A stretch of DNA of 64,000 nucleotides from positions 1 through 64,000 of the forward strand of contig NZ_SCNN01000024.1 in NCBI RefSeq assembly GCF_005503535.1. Direction: 5' to 3'. The DNA is from Mesorhizobium comanense. Its GTDB lineage: Bacteria; Pseudomonadota; Alphaproteobacteria; Rhizobiales; Rhizobiaceae. Position numbers and translations under genes: made by a program. Positions 26,801 through 31,640 of this stretch are shown piece by piece (position 1 is the first letter of the stretch; the number at the start of each line of letters is the position of its first letter). The notes beneath the pieces are model-generated. The model ran no database searches, was not told the origin of the DNA, and worked only from the letters and a program-made list of their open reading frames with translations.

Positions 26801-29549
26801 ATGTCACCACCTTGCGAAGCAGAGTTCCGTTGACGCTGGTTTCCGAAACCGTGGTCGCGGTCGAGCCGTTGGCATTCCTGACATACACCTGCGTCTGATC
26901 GGCGGCGCCGTCGCCATCCTGGTCAAGCGTCGTCGTCACCGTCATCTTGTCGGCGCTGGTCGTCGTGGTCGTCCGCTCGGCCAGGGAACCGTCGGTGTTG
27001 AAATCGCTGACAACGCGCTGGCGCACGCCCGCCGCCACACTCGTGACATCGGTCTGCGAGCGCTCATAGGTGCCGTTGCCGTCATCGTCGAACTGCGTCG
27101 TCTTCGACAGGCCGTCGGCGCTGACGGTGATGCGGTTCTGGAAGGCGAGCGTGCCGTCCTTGTCGTAGCCGCCAAGCGTCGTGGTCTTCGAGCCATCGCC
27201 ATTGGTGACGGTGTTGCTCTGGATGATGTAGCCATTGGCGTCCGAGGCAAGAACCGCATTGCCGACCGCGCCAGTGCTGCCATCGGTCTTGGTGTAGACC
27301 GCCGTCCCGGTGATGGCCGAGCCATCGGCAAAGTTCTGGCCGCTACCTGTCGCCGTCAGGCCGATCGACGTGATACCGAGCGATGCCAGCGAGACAAGCT
27401 GGCCGCCGACCATGATCTTGAAGTCGGACCAGCGATCGTCCCCGGCATCGAGCATGCCGTTGTGATTGGTGTCGAACACGCTCTTCAGCGCATCGAGATC
27501 GCTGCTCGCCGTCGGGTCCCATTCGGTGAAGGCAAATTCGCTGGAGCGGCTGATCTTGCCGTCGCCATCGGCATCGAGCACCAGGACGCCATTGCCGTCT
27601 CCCGCCCAAGCCGTGCGGTGCTGATAGCCATCGCCATCGAGATCGAGGAACTGCGACGAGGTCGACAAGGTGTCGACCGAAAGGCCATTGCCCGAGAGGT
27701 CGAGCAATACGGGTTTGGCACCGGATTTTCCATTGGCGCCGGCATGGCTGGCCGCACTGCTGCTGTAGTTGCCATGACGGTCATTCCCGGTGGTGGAATA
27801 GCCGCCGGAGTCGTTGATGCCGCCTGACTTGCTGGGACTTGCGTTACTCGTGTGATCGGACTTGCCCGCAGCCGCGAGCTGGCGATCGACCATTACCTTC
27901 AAATTCGGGTCTCTGGGGTCTACTTTTTGATTGATGGCGGCCTGCGCGACCGCCGCCCTCACGGCCTTGGCCGACATGCCTTTGTCAATCGCATCCTTAA
28001 CGCCCGCGCCGATAGTATCCATGGGGGCGGTGCTGGCGTCGTTGAAGCCTGGGATATAAACTTTCGGTGGCACGACCAAGGCCGGGGGAGCCACGCGCGG
28101 TGCGGCGGGTTTTGTAGGGGGCGCGCGACGGGCGCGAGGGGCTGGCGTGGCCACAGAATAGGGCATGGACGGGACAAGCGGATTAAAAGACGGAAATACG
28201 CCAACCGGCGCGGGCGGCGGTGAAATATTGGTAATCGGCACGCCTCCAAGAAATTCGGGCGCTGGGGGAGAGTACTTGGGCGGCGCGGGGGGAGCCAAGC
28301 CAGGTCCGTACGCGGCGGGATTTTGGTTGTCCGTCACGGTGCTCGGCGAAGTGCCCCCTAAATAACCGGGGGCGCTTTTATTGCCAGGATTGTTGCCCGT
28401 GTTGGTGTAGCCGCTGCCACCGCCAGGTGAACCGCCACCGGAGCCTGGCCCAGCGCCGATTCCCCCGGCATTGCCGGGTCCCGGCGATGTCCGGTTTCTA
28501 GCGTTGGTTTCGCTTGGGCTATCTAGGCCTGTGCCTGGGCCGGTATATCCGGAGGGCAGTCCTGGCGCTGTCCGGTTTTTGGCATTGGTTTCGCTTGGAC
28601 TATCCAAGCCCGTACCCGGGCCGGTGTATCCGGAGGGCAGTCCCGGCGCTGTCCGGTTTTTGGCGTTGGTTTCGCTTGGAGTATCCAAGCCCGTACCCGG
28701 GCCGGTGTATCCGGGAGCCAATCCTGGCGCTGTCCGGTTTTTGGCGTTGGTTTCGCTTGGACTATCCAAGCCCGTACCCGGGCCGGTGTATCCGGAGGGC
28801 AGTCCCGGCGCTGTCCGGTTCTTAGCGTTGGTTTCGCTTGGAGTATCCAGACCGGTATCGACTCCGGTATATCCGGACCAGACATACATACCTAAGTCGA
28901 CATTAGGCATTGAGTAGGGGCGCAGATTAGTTGGATCCCGAATTGGATCAGGCGTATAACTCCATGAATAATCGGGCGGCGTCGTAAGCCATGCCGGTCC
29001 AGTTGTAAATGTATTCCAATTAACTCCACTAATTGAACTGAACATATCATCAACATCAAATTTTGGTGCTGATGGGGGCGCCGTAAAATTTACCTGCCCA
29101 CCGAATGGATTTGGCCCAACATTTACAGGCGTTGCGCCTACATTAGGATAATTATACGTATTTTGTAGATTCAACATCGCTACGGTAGTTGGATCGAATT
29201 TAAGCGTTGGAGAGACTCCAAACTGCGCATCGAATACCGTGACGCTAACTGGACCAACACCTACCTGTATATTTACTCCTACACTTATTTTCCCTGTGCT
29301 ATCAAAAGTAATTCCAGCCTTGGCATTAACAGGACCTGGCGTACCAACCCCAACAAAACCGCTTATCTTACTAAGCCCAGTTTTTTCATCTTTTGGCCCA
29401 AAAGTAACACTTATCTGCCCATACCCGACCTGACCACTAAGCGTAAATCCGGTAATGTTTTGTCCTTCTTGTTCCACCCCGCCACTTACGGTGCTGGACT
29501 TCTCTTTCGGTTGCGAGTTCGATCCACTGAGCAAACTGCCGTTGGCCAA
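11424..29549 (-). CDS. Giant RTX-type calcium-binding protein (6041 aa), probable type I secretion substrate
   Basis: A predicted extracellular calcium-binding protein, probably a surface adhesin, exported by the adjacent HlyB/HlyD system. Start is TTG at 29549 with GGAGGG 4-9 bases upstream. Approximate layout: 1-220 head rich in Gly/Val beta segments, no signal peptide; 222-360 five 27-residue repeats (SETNAKNRTAPGL core); 360-610 Pro/Gly linker; 610-735 EF-hand-like block (LLDLSGNGL, LDLDGDGY, LDADGDGK); 740-3015 about forty 56-residue repeats, most with a DxDGDGxxD loop; 3035-6041 RTX nonapeptide arrays (GGAGNDTMRGGAGDD type). The RTX part carries three WVGGYxWQ modules and four copies of a module with DELDFG, LWFAQQGNNLVVSVLGT and IQPNDPRLG, the last forming the C-terminus. 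Repeats may hide assembly errors. Binding target unknown. Confidence 0.93.
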   Translation of the reverse strand: MANGSLLSGSNSQPKEKSSTVSGGVEQEGQNITGFTLSGQVGYGQISVTFGPKDEKTGLSKISGFVGVGTPGPVNAKAGITFDSTGKISVGVNIQVGVGPVSVTVFDAQFGVSPTLKFDPTTVAMLNLQNTYNYPNVGATPVNVGPNPFGGQVNFTAPPSAPKFDVDDMFSSISGVNWNTFTTGPAWLTTPPDYSWSYTPDPIRDPTNLRPYSMPNVDLGMYVWSGYTGVDTGLDTPSETNAKNRTAPGLPSGYTGPGTGLDSPSETNAKNRTAPGLAPGYTGPGTGLDTPSETNAKNRTAPGLPSGYTGPGTGLDSPSETNAKNRTAPGLPSGYTGPGTGLDSPSETNARNRTSPGPGNAGGIGAGPGSGGGSPGGGSGYTNTGNNPGNKSAPGYLGGTSPSTVTDNQNPAAYGPGLAPPAPPKYSPPAPEFLGGVPITNISPPPAPVGVFPSFNPLVPSMPYSVATPAPRARRAPPTKPAAPRVAPPALVVPPKVYIPGFNDASTAPMDTIGAGVKDAIDKGMSAKAVRAAVAQAAINQKVDPRDPNLKVMVDRQLAAAGKSDHTSNASPSKSGGINDSGGYSTTGNDRHGNYSSSAASHAGANGKSGAKPVLLDLSGNGLSVDTLSTSSQFLDLDGDGYQHRTAWAGDGNGVLVLDADGDGKISRSSEFAFTEWDPTASSDLDALKSVFDTNHNGMLDAGDDRWSDFKIMVGGQLVSLASLGITSIGLTATGSGQNFADGSAITGTAVYTKTDGSTGAVGNAVLASDANGYIIQSNTVTNGDGSKTTTLGGYDKDGTLAFQNRITVSADGLSKTTQFDDDGNGTYERSQTDVTSVAAGVRQRVVSDFNTDGSLAERTTTTTSADKMTVTTTLDQDGDGAADQTQVYVRNANGSTATTVSETSVNGTLLRKVVTSASADGLTKTVQSDSTGSGVYDLISTETTVVAGDGTRTKTVAETSSGGTLIDREQTVTSADGRTRTVSHDLDGNGAYETRDVTAITNGANGSSVTTVSTYSSTNVLIAKTVATTTADGLSKTVSTDLNGDGLNDSVSSDVTVVGAGGSLAQTQQVKSRDGTLLSSTITNTSADRKTISISTDADGDGHTDAVKTIVVDGAGVTTSTVSLFNPDGSLVGKTFDQTSADGLSLTSKADIDGDGTYDKVITDVTTTDGSGNRTRTVTTRSANGTLTGSSATTTSADSLTQTVRDDINADGTLDRTTVTATVLGGDGSRTVTSTTTSTSGALLARTEAKTSADRKTVTTKIDADGDTKTDRTQIVSTGSDGSQTVTISDTDSNGVQHAESETTLSADRLTTTDKQDVNGDGVYDDITQAITVIGTNGTRTTTTSETSSNGTLLSRTIGAVSANGLVIDAQIDSDGDGTVESKVNDTTVLNADGSTTRTVSSLAGSGALIGKTVTATSADGLTKTISTDLNGDGLYDTVASDVTVIGASGSTSQTQQLKSRDGTLLSSTATSTSADRNTVSVSTDADGDGHVDTLKTVVVGSDGVTRSTVSMFNANGSLRGKRVDVTSADGLSLSSYVDLDGDEGATESGSYDLTTYDVTTLDASGYRTRTVSVFDVGGAPVERTATTTSADGLNQTVREYMDIDETADRTTVTATVLGSDGSRTVTTTKTSANGALLAKTEVKTSGDRKTTTTKIDADGDTKIDQTQIDVLNADGSRVTTVSDTDSNGVQHGKRETTISADGLTITDKQDINGDGTYDAITQAVTAIGANGTRTTTTSQTSANGTLLARTISAVSANGLSIDVQFDADGNGVVERKSSDAIVLNADGSKTRTVSTLAGTGALIGKTTTRTSANGQVVTASTDLDGDGLADIVSSDVKLIGSGGSTSETLLVKSRDGSLLSSSTTSTSADHRTISIATDADGDGHLDSVKNIVTDAAGVTTSTISLFNPDGSLAGKILEQTSPSGATRTSKTDLNGDGIYDVVVTDVTAHNSDHVRTLTTRSANGTLIGRSMTGISADGLTKTVSVDLDGDGMTDRLTTTATTLGADGSTTVTTSTVTSGSALLAKTEVKTSGDGKTVITKIDSNGDTKIDQTQIDALNADGSEVTIISDTDRNGVQHAKSETAVSADGLTVTDKKDLNGDGVYDTVSQGVTVIASTGSRTTTTSTTSSNGTLLSRTILVKSANGLSTDVQVDANGDGTAEKKSSDVTVLNADGSTIRTVSELAGTGALIDKTIVTAAANGLSSTTQVDIDGNGTIDQTTIATTALGADGSKTTSVLVKNANNATISTFVRITGGDGNTINTATDVNGNGTTDETRLIVLNANGSTTQTDRTYEAGVLRSSATRTVSANGLSSTLATDLDGNGTIDQSTSDVIVLNADGSKTETITDLDAAGVVKDRTVVVTSANGLSKSVTWAGTGTTTSRSKTDVIVLNADGSTTRTVDYKKANGSLESRTVTTVSADKLTTAVTSDVNGDGAVDLTTTSVEASDGSVTTTTTGPDTTANALGTGAYTTAPSTTSRTTTVSADGLSIVTLYGTTSVNYIPVAPEKTTANTTIGVDGSTIQTNKTYQTPSFVLSDQTRVTTSGNGLSVTKEWDLNGDGTYERKETSVAALNADGSTVSTVSKFEGSTLASTVVTTASANGLSITTNWDVFGANPFSQDATDVTTVNADGTKTRTLTNLKADGSLLSKFVTTTTVDGRTATTQEDIDGVVGFDRTTTDDVRKLADGAIVETVSRFTTAGVLLDREITTTSGDGRTITTSRDADGDGTVDQTEVTTKAVDGSITTTITDFSAANHKSSITKISTSADGLLTTSEWDFDANGTVDQKRQINKNSLGNGIDETKTIDLVTPANTMIKKTTTYTSDDGRNSWSGVDYDASSGGFDNLHSTIVAADGSMTDGFYNRRTDVAFLIPGVVYYKQAIAGQIIVQTSADGLTTKSYYDYNASGASPVNVANPSLAGYETTAVSHKQIDGSVVTEILDHQQWDGPVTGKGIITVSADGMTTTLLKDADNNGTYEHRETAVTRIDGSIRKIVTDYNASGVITQTVTTDVSADGQSTSVVTANATTGTGTTAGPSGVQFIATGTTNDTITGSAGDDHIQGGGGVDTLNGGAGDDLLDGGTGADIMKGNAGNDTYIVDDAGDQVIEAASEGTDTVLSSVSYTISDPDVENLTLTGTAAINGTGNASNNVLIGNSAANSLNGGDGNDTLYGGAGNDTLAGANGNDTVYSGAGNDYINGGGGDDTLVFQRGDGTDTVDDASAIVTTAAADISAANALGVSATGIVNDWVGGYLWQTSTNSLLKRQEAGTGDTLVLQGISSDNLSFTWFGHGTDNLRIDIAGGPAGDAVLLYQQGVVGRVEKLQLDGLGAMNFFVAPASGAIVYGGTGNDIMFGLAGNDWLSSGSGDDILYGGDGNDVLQAFDGNDRLIGGKGNDNIQGMDGSNEYVFRPGDGSDVLFDFTWPGTTAAADIAAASALNVKAGGVVDSWVGGYFWQSATSTLLKASGSGTSTLTLQSGITLDNLSFAWTRNGEDLTIYTGGAGDSITISEYKTAPGRIDKLAVDGVAATSFAVATAAGATVSGTAGADILFGLAGNEWLDAGAGNDILYGGDGNDVMNAGDGNDLLVGGKGNDTLWGMGGDDQYVFRRGDGSDGIQNYNWPVTTLTSDIAAASAIGVKAGGIVNTWVGGYYWQTASNSLLKASGTGTSTLVLTGGIKADDLSFSWTGLQSEDLSIIIAGGPAGDGVSISQQALAVGRVENLQLDGLGSLNFLVARTAGGTIAGSTQADIIFGLAGNETLNGDAGNDILVGGTGNDTLVGGAGNDQYRFRAGDGADTIIESGAYNDNDELDFGTGVDWNELWFAQQGNNLVVSVLGTTDKVTIKDWFAGPGNVVETIKSGDGKVLHSFDVAALVAAMAGFTPATSPMGTDIQPNDSRLGEPNQIGSIAATMQQAWMGYNVIAGTSAANTLTGTAGSDFIYGDAGNDVLAGGAGNDMLDGGAGNDTMRGGAGDDIYIVDSAGDVVDENDTGSDGTDTVWSVISFSLVNSGQVWGSVENLILTGTGAINATGNAGNNLLVGNTGANILDGGAGNDTMRGGAGDDVYVVNSAGDIVDEGVAGSDGTDTVQSAISFSLANPAQVLGSVENLTLTGTGAINATGNAGSNLLIGNGGANILDGGAGADTMRGGAGNDVYVVDSLADIVDESVAGSDGTDTVWSAISFSLAASAQILGSVENLTLTGAGDVNATGNGGNNLLIGNSGANILEGGAGDDVLDGGAGNDTMRGGAGNDVYIIDSLGDIVDESVAGSDGTDTVQSAFSFNLATSAQILGSVENLTLAGTGDINATGNAGNNVLTGNSGANVLDGGAGNDTLRGGAGNDVYIIDSMGDVVDESVAGSGGIDTVQSAFSFSLADPVQVLGSVENLTLTGTGDINATGNAGTNVLTGNSGANILDGGAGGDVMYGGAGDDIYIVDNADDVVDESMAGSGGIDTVLSAVSRNLSGGRIYGTVENLTLTGTGDTIGIGNAIDNVLIGNSGANTLDGAAGNDIMRGGAGDDVYIVDSAGDIVDESVTGSGGIDTVQSSINFSLASSVQILGSVENLTLIGNAWIGTGNAGNNVLVGNSQFNILDGGAGNDTLIGGASGDWYRFGAGGGADVIIESGISSDNDELDFGVGIDWDELWFSQQGSNLVISVLGTTDKVTINDWFVGTGNVIETIVSGDGARLYSSSVANMVAAMAGLDPATSPTGSGVQPNDPRIGDPFQTGSIAAAMRSSWATPSNAYYGTPGNDIFHGPAGNQKLYGGAGDDMLDGGAGDDMMHGGAGNDVYVVDSVGDVVDEGVAGYDGIDTVQSTISFSLTNSAQVLGSVENLTLMGAGAINATGNAGDNVLIGNNAANVLDGGAGNDVMRGGAGDDVYRFNAGGGADTIVESGASNDNDELDFGAGIDWDELWFSQQGNNLVVSVLGTTDKVTINDWFAGLGNVVETIKSGDGLVLRSSDVASLVTAMTGFDPATSPTGSGIQPNDPRLGDPNQAGTIAAAMRLSWMRGFYGGAGDDTLYGTDGNDMLDGGAGNDTMRGGAGNDVYVVDSVGDIVDESAAGSGGTDAVQSVISFSLVNSLQILGSVENVTLIGTGDIDATGNAGNNVLVGNSGANILDGGAGDDALDGGAGNDTMRGGAGNDVYVVDSVGDIVDESVAGSGGTDTVQSAISFNLGSSVQILGSVENLTLIGVADINAAGNGGNNLLIGNSGANILDGGAGDDTMRGGAGNDTYVVDSVGDIVDESVAGSDGADTVQSVISFNLGSSAQILGSIENLTLIGVGDINATGNAGNNLLIGNSGANILDGGAGTDTMRGGAGDDIYIVDNMFDVVDESVAGSGGIDTVQSSVNFSLTVTFTAAYARGSVENVILTGSANINATGSAGNNVLVGNSGNNTLSGGAGDDTMRGGAGNDTYVVDSVGDIVDESVSGSDGNDTVQSSISFSLVNSAQVLGSVENLTLLGAGAINATGNAGNNVLTGNSGSNILDGGAGNDTLSGGAGDDTMRGGAGNDTYVIDSVGDVVDESVAGSDGTDTVQSAISFSLVNSAQVLGSVENLTLTGAGAINGTGNAGNNLLVGNSGANILEGGAGDDTLNGGAADDTMRGGAGNDIYVVDSAGDVIDESVAGSDGTDTVQSAISFSLGSSVQILGSVENLTLTGNGDINATGNAGDNVLIGNNGANILDGGAGNDRLDGGIGNDVLNGAAGDDTLIGGFGNDTLNGGAGDDTLDGGLNDDVMRGGAGNDTYIVDWADVVDESVGGSDGVDTVQSGMSFSLVNSAQVLGSVENLILTGGAAINATGNEGNNVLTGNVGANILDGGAGSDTMRGGAGDDVYIVDNVGDVVDEGVAGSAGIDTVKSAVSFSLVNSAQVLGLVENLTLTGAGDINATGNAGDNVLIGNNGANILDGGAGNDTMRGGAGNDSYYFNAGGGSDTIFESGYATDSDELDFGAGIDWNELWFAQQGNNLVVSVLGTTDNVMIGNWFAGTGNVVETIKSGDGKVLHSSDVATLVAAMAGFDPATSPTGSGIQPNDPRLGDPNQTGTIASAMQQTWMAA
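14560..14960 (-). repeat. C-terminal-like RTX module, internal copy 3
   Basis: Same order of motifs as the protein's C-terminus (YRFNAGGGADTIVESG ... IQPNDPRLGDPNQAGTIAAA), but continuing into further RTX repeats instead of ending. Confidence 0.8.
15370..15765 (-). repeat. C-terminal-like RTX module, internal copy 2
   Basis: Contains WYRFGAGGGADVIIESG, DELDFGVGIDWDELWF and VQPNDPRIGDPFQTGSIAA, then continues into a new RTX block (YYGTPGNDIFHGPAGN). It is the most diverged of the four copies. Confidence 0.8.
17817..18220 (-). repeat. C-terminal-like RTX module, internal copy 1
   Basis: Contains YRFRAGDGADTIIESG, DELDFGTGVDWNELWF and IQPNDSRLGEPNQIGSIAA, then continues through WMGYNVIAGTSAANTLTG into the next RTX array. 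Confidence 0.8.
20500..27340 (-). repeat. Long array of ~56-residue DxDGDG repeats with a ~1.17-kb super-repeat
   Basis: Tandem units of about 56 residues with a core SADGLTxTxxxDxDGDGxxD...VLNADGSxTxTVSxxxxNGTLLxKT. Neighbouring units differ, but the same seven-unit series recurs. For example, the GALIGKT-type unit recurs at about 25317, 24133 and 22977, and the GVQHAKSE-type unit at about 25660, 24470 and 23311, a period of 1155-1187 bases. Confidence 0.85.
28482..28880 (-). repeat. Five 81-bp tandem repeats in the RTX gene head region
   Basis: The landmark TTGGTTTCGCTTGG recurs at 28504, 28585, 28666, 28747 and 28828, exactly 81 bases apart. Each unit encodes 27 residues (GYTGPGTGLD-S/T-PSETNAKNRTAPGL-P/A). 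The edge copies are slightly diverged and the inner three nearly identical, as expected for expansion by slippage or unequal recombination. Confidence 0.95.
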
Positions 29550-29570
29550 GTCACCCTCCAGAATCTTTAG

Positions 29571-30623
29571 CTAAAGTTGCCCCTTAGATTTCATCATATC
29601 CAATAGATATTTTGCTTTTTCATTCCCATTTGATGCAGCTTTTTTAAGCCAAAACGCCGACTTTCCGTAGTCTATGTGTCCATTTATCTCATTATAGTAC
29701 AAAAAACCAAGATTAAATTGCGCATCCGCATTGCCTTGATTTGCCGCCATCTCCCACCAATATTTGGCAGAATTTACATCCCTCTCTACAATTTTTCCTT
29801 CGGCATAAGCATTCCCCAAGGCCAGCTCTGCATTGACATAGCCCTGATTTGCGGACTTCAGCCACCATGCGATTGCATCTGCCCCACTGGTGGCAACACC
29901 AGTCCCCTGAAAATACCTGTAACCCAACACGTATTGCGCTACAGCATGCCCTTGGAGCGCTGCTTTTAGTTGCCATGCCATTGCCTGCGCATCGTCTTTG
30001 GCAACGCCTCTGCCAGACGTGTAAGACGCTCCGACGTTAAATTGCGACTCTGCAACACCCGCTTGAGCAGCCTTGAGCCACCAACCAAATGCTAGCTTGT
30101 CGTCGGCAGGCACACCCTCGCCTCGCCAGTACAGGCTGCCTAACTGATTTTGGGCTTCAGTTTGCCCGGCCTCGGCAGCACGTCGAATCCATACCGCGGC
30201 AACCGACGCATCTTTTTTGTCAACACCTTCACCGAGCAGGTAACAGGAGCCTAGATAGTAAGCAGCGTCGGAATTTCCTTGCTCCGCAGCCTTGCGCCAT
30301 AGAGCTACAGCTTGCTTTTTATCCTGAGCAACACCCAGACCTTGGCCATACAAGACACCCAGGCCAAATTCCGAGGCCGGATCCCCAGCATCAGCCAGCG
30401 GCTTCCACTGCTTGAACGCTTCCTCATAATTCTTGGCGTTGTAGGCCGCCTGTGCCTCTAACGAACCCGCGAAGGCATCTGTCAAAGGCAAAGCTGGCGA
30501 CAACACCACGCAGAGGAATGCTACCGCACGGACCCACGAAGCGATTTTTTGAGTCAACGACACTCGCCTCCGCAAATTTTGGACTCCCTCCGCAGGCGCC
30601 CTATCTTTCATGAAGAGCCTCAT
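29571..30623 (-). CDS. Secreted Sel1-like (TPR-type) repeat protein
   Basis: A 350-residue protein with a signal-like segment at about 26-52 (IASWVRAVAFLCVVLSPALP...DAFAG) and then about seven Sel1 repeats of 36 residues, each with the A-x-x-LGxxYxxGxGVxxD pattern (for example FGLGVLYGQGLGVAQD, NVGASYTSGRGVAKDD). Sel1 proteins are scaffolds for protein-protein contacts, often at the cell envelope. It lies 21 bases upstream of the giant RTX gene and in the same operon, so a role in handling or anchoring that protein is plausible. The coding sequence is clearly A+T-richer than the flanking chromosome. Start may be ATG 30623 or 30611; both fall in sequence derived from an hlyD 3' end. Confidence 0.88.
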   Translation of the reverse strand: MRLFMKDRAPAEGVQNLRRRVSLTQKIASWVRAVAFLCVVLSPALPLTDAFAGSLEAQAAYNAKNYEEAFKQWKPLADAGDPASEFGLGVLYGQGLGVAQDKKQAVALWRKAAEQGNSDAAYYLGSCYLLGEGVDKKDASVAAVWIRRAAEAGQTEAQNQLGSLYWRGEGVPADDKLAFGWWLKAAQAGVAESQFNVGASYTSGRGVAKDDAQAMAWQLKAALQGHAVAQYVLGYRYFQGTGVATSGADAIAWWLKSANQGYVNAELALGNAYAEGKIVERDVNSAKYWWEMAANQGNADAQFNLGFLYYNEINGHIDYGKSAFWLKKAASNGNEKAKYLLDMMKSKGQL

Positions 30624-30830
30624 CCGTCAGCGCACCACGGGATCGATCAAGACTCCGGCACGCAGCGGTTGCCGGTCTTGACCTCCACCTTCTCGACACG
30701 CCAGGCGTCAGCACGACATCCCCCATCCTTGACGCGAAACGAAGTCTCACCCGGCACGATGCACGCTGGAAACTTCACCGCCCCCAGAGGCGTCGCATGC
30801 AGCCCTGTCTCCGGCCTCTGCGCGCGACTC
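30608..30830 (-). pseudogene. Degenerate copy of the hlyD 3' end
   Basis: The bases here align with the 3' end of the intact hlyD gene (31620-31830). ATGAGGCTCTTCATGA corresponds to ATGAGGCGTTTCATGA, followed by matching stretches such as TTGCCGGTCTTGACCTCC and CGTCA, with many substitutions and indels. On the minus strand it still encodes EVKTGNR, as in the HlyD C-terminus. Only the last 70 or so codons are represented and the frame is broken. Confidence 0.75.
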
Positions 30831-31091
30831 ATCCATCCCTGCCCATGGATTTCCACGAAACATTGCTTGAGTGGCCATATGTATCAGATAAATCTAATTT
30901 GTCGCACACAGCAGATCCTCACCTCCAAGGACCAAAAATATACGACTTTTATCATATGCAAGCTACGTCTCGACGCACTCACAAGTCAATAGAGCGGACT
31001 AATACTGATCAAGATTATTGCACAACTCGTACGAGTACGTCGGACATAGCATATATTTCGCTTCTTCCGGGGCAATTCCAGCAGTCCGGCA
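30831..31091. other. A+T-rich spacer inside the T1SS operon
   Basis: About 260 bases with no gene, clearly richer in A+T than both neighbours (runs such as TATGTATCAGATAAATCTAA). It could hold a secondary promoter for the Sel1 and RTX genes; nothing specific can be pointed out by eye. Confidence 0.4.
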
Positions 31092-31640
31092 TTACACATG
31101 AATGACATATCCGCCTCCCAGGAGCCTGGCTCCGCCGGCTCGTAACAGCCGGTCCGTCTCCTTGATTGCCGTCCCCGTCGTGACATGGATCAGGACATGT
31201 TTGGCATTGCGGCTCTGCGACCACAGCACGATGCCGCGAACCAGGCGCGTGAACACCTTTGCCGACAGAAAACGGCCGCAACGCTGCGTATCGACGGCAA
31301 TGAGGTGGGCGGTGGTCATCAATCCACCCTCGCCGATCAAGTATTCGCCGGCGGAAAACCAGGCCAGACCGACCAGTTCGCCCCGCGCCTCGGCCACGAG
31401 CAGGCATTGGTTCGGCGGCGCACTCCGGATCTGCTTTTCGATCTCGTCAAACTTGCCCTCGGAAAACGGCATGTCGGCAAAGATGGTGCGCGCATGAAAC
31501 TGACGAACAAGGGACCGTATCGCCGCCCAGTCTCCATCTTCAGACAGGCGCACACGAACGATGCTCTGTTTGGGGCTCTGTTGCGCGCCTTGTTCGGGAC
31601 GCTGCAAAATCTCCGCCTCACCGCTCATGAAACGCCTCAT
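31092..31640 (-). CDS. GNAT-family N-acetyltransferase in the T1SS operon
   Basis: An acetyl-CoA-dependent N-acyltransferase fold of 182 residues. Residues about 27-170 show the GNAT order: VRVRLSEDGDWAAI, a central LLVAEARGELVGLAWFS strand pair, then TAHLIAVDTQRCGRFLSAKVF where the acetyl-CoA-binding loop is expected, although the classical Q/RxxGxG/A is degenerate. The first 25 residues are extra. The ATG at 31640 overlaps the hlyD stop by 23 bases (ATG 31628 is an alternative), so translation is coupled. Substrate unknown; modification of the RTX substrate or of a precursor are possibilities. Confidence 0.8.
   Translation of the reverse strand: MRRFMSGEAEILQRPEQGAQQSPKQSIVRVRLSEDGDWAAIRSLVRQFHARTIFADMPFSEGKFDEIEKQIRSAPPNQCLLVAEARGELVGLAWFSAGEYLIGEGGLMTTAHLIAVDTQRCGRFLSAKVFTRLVRGIVLWSQSRNAKHVLIHVTTGTAIKETDRLLRAGGARLLGGGYVIHV

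Noticed and set aside
20382..27827. Several long plus-strand open frames opposite the DxDGDG array (for example 20382-21812, 22893-23975, 26238-27827)
   Set aside because: They are antisense to a convincing minus-strand gene, arise from its GC-rich repeat codon pattern, and have low-complexity products with no domain.
28482..28880. 81-bp repeats as a CRISPR array
   Set aside because: The units are contiguous and in frame within the giant gene, with no variable spacers and no cas genes.
30549..30992. Plus-strand frame across the hlyD remnant and spacer
   Set aside because: It overlaps the Sel1 gene start and the decayed hlyD end in antisense, with no start signals.
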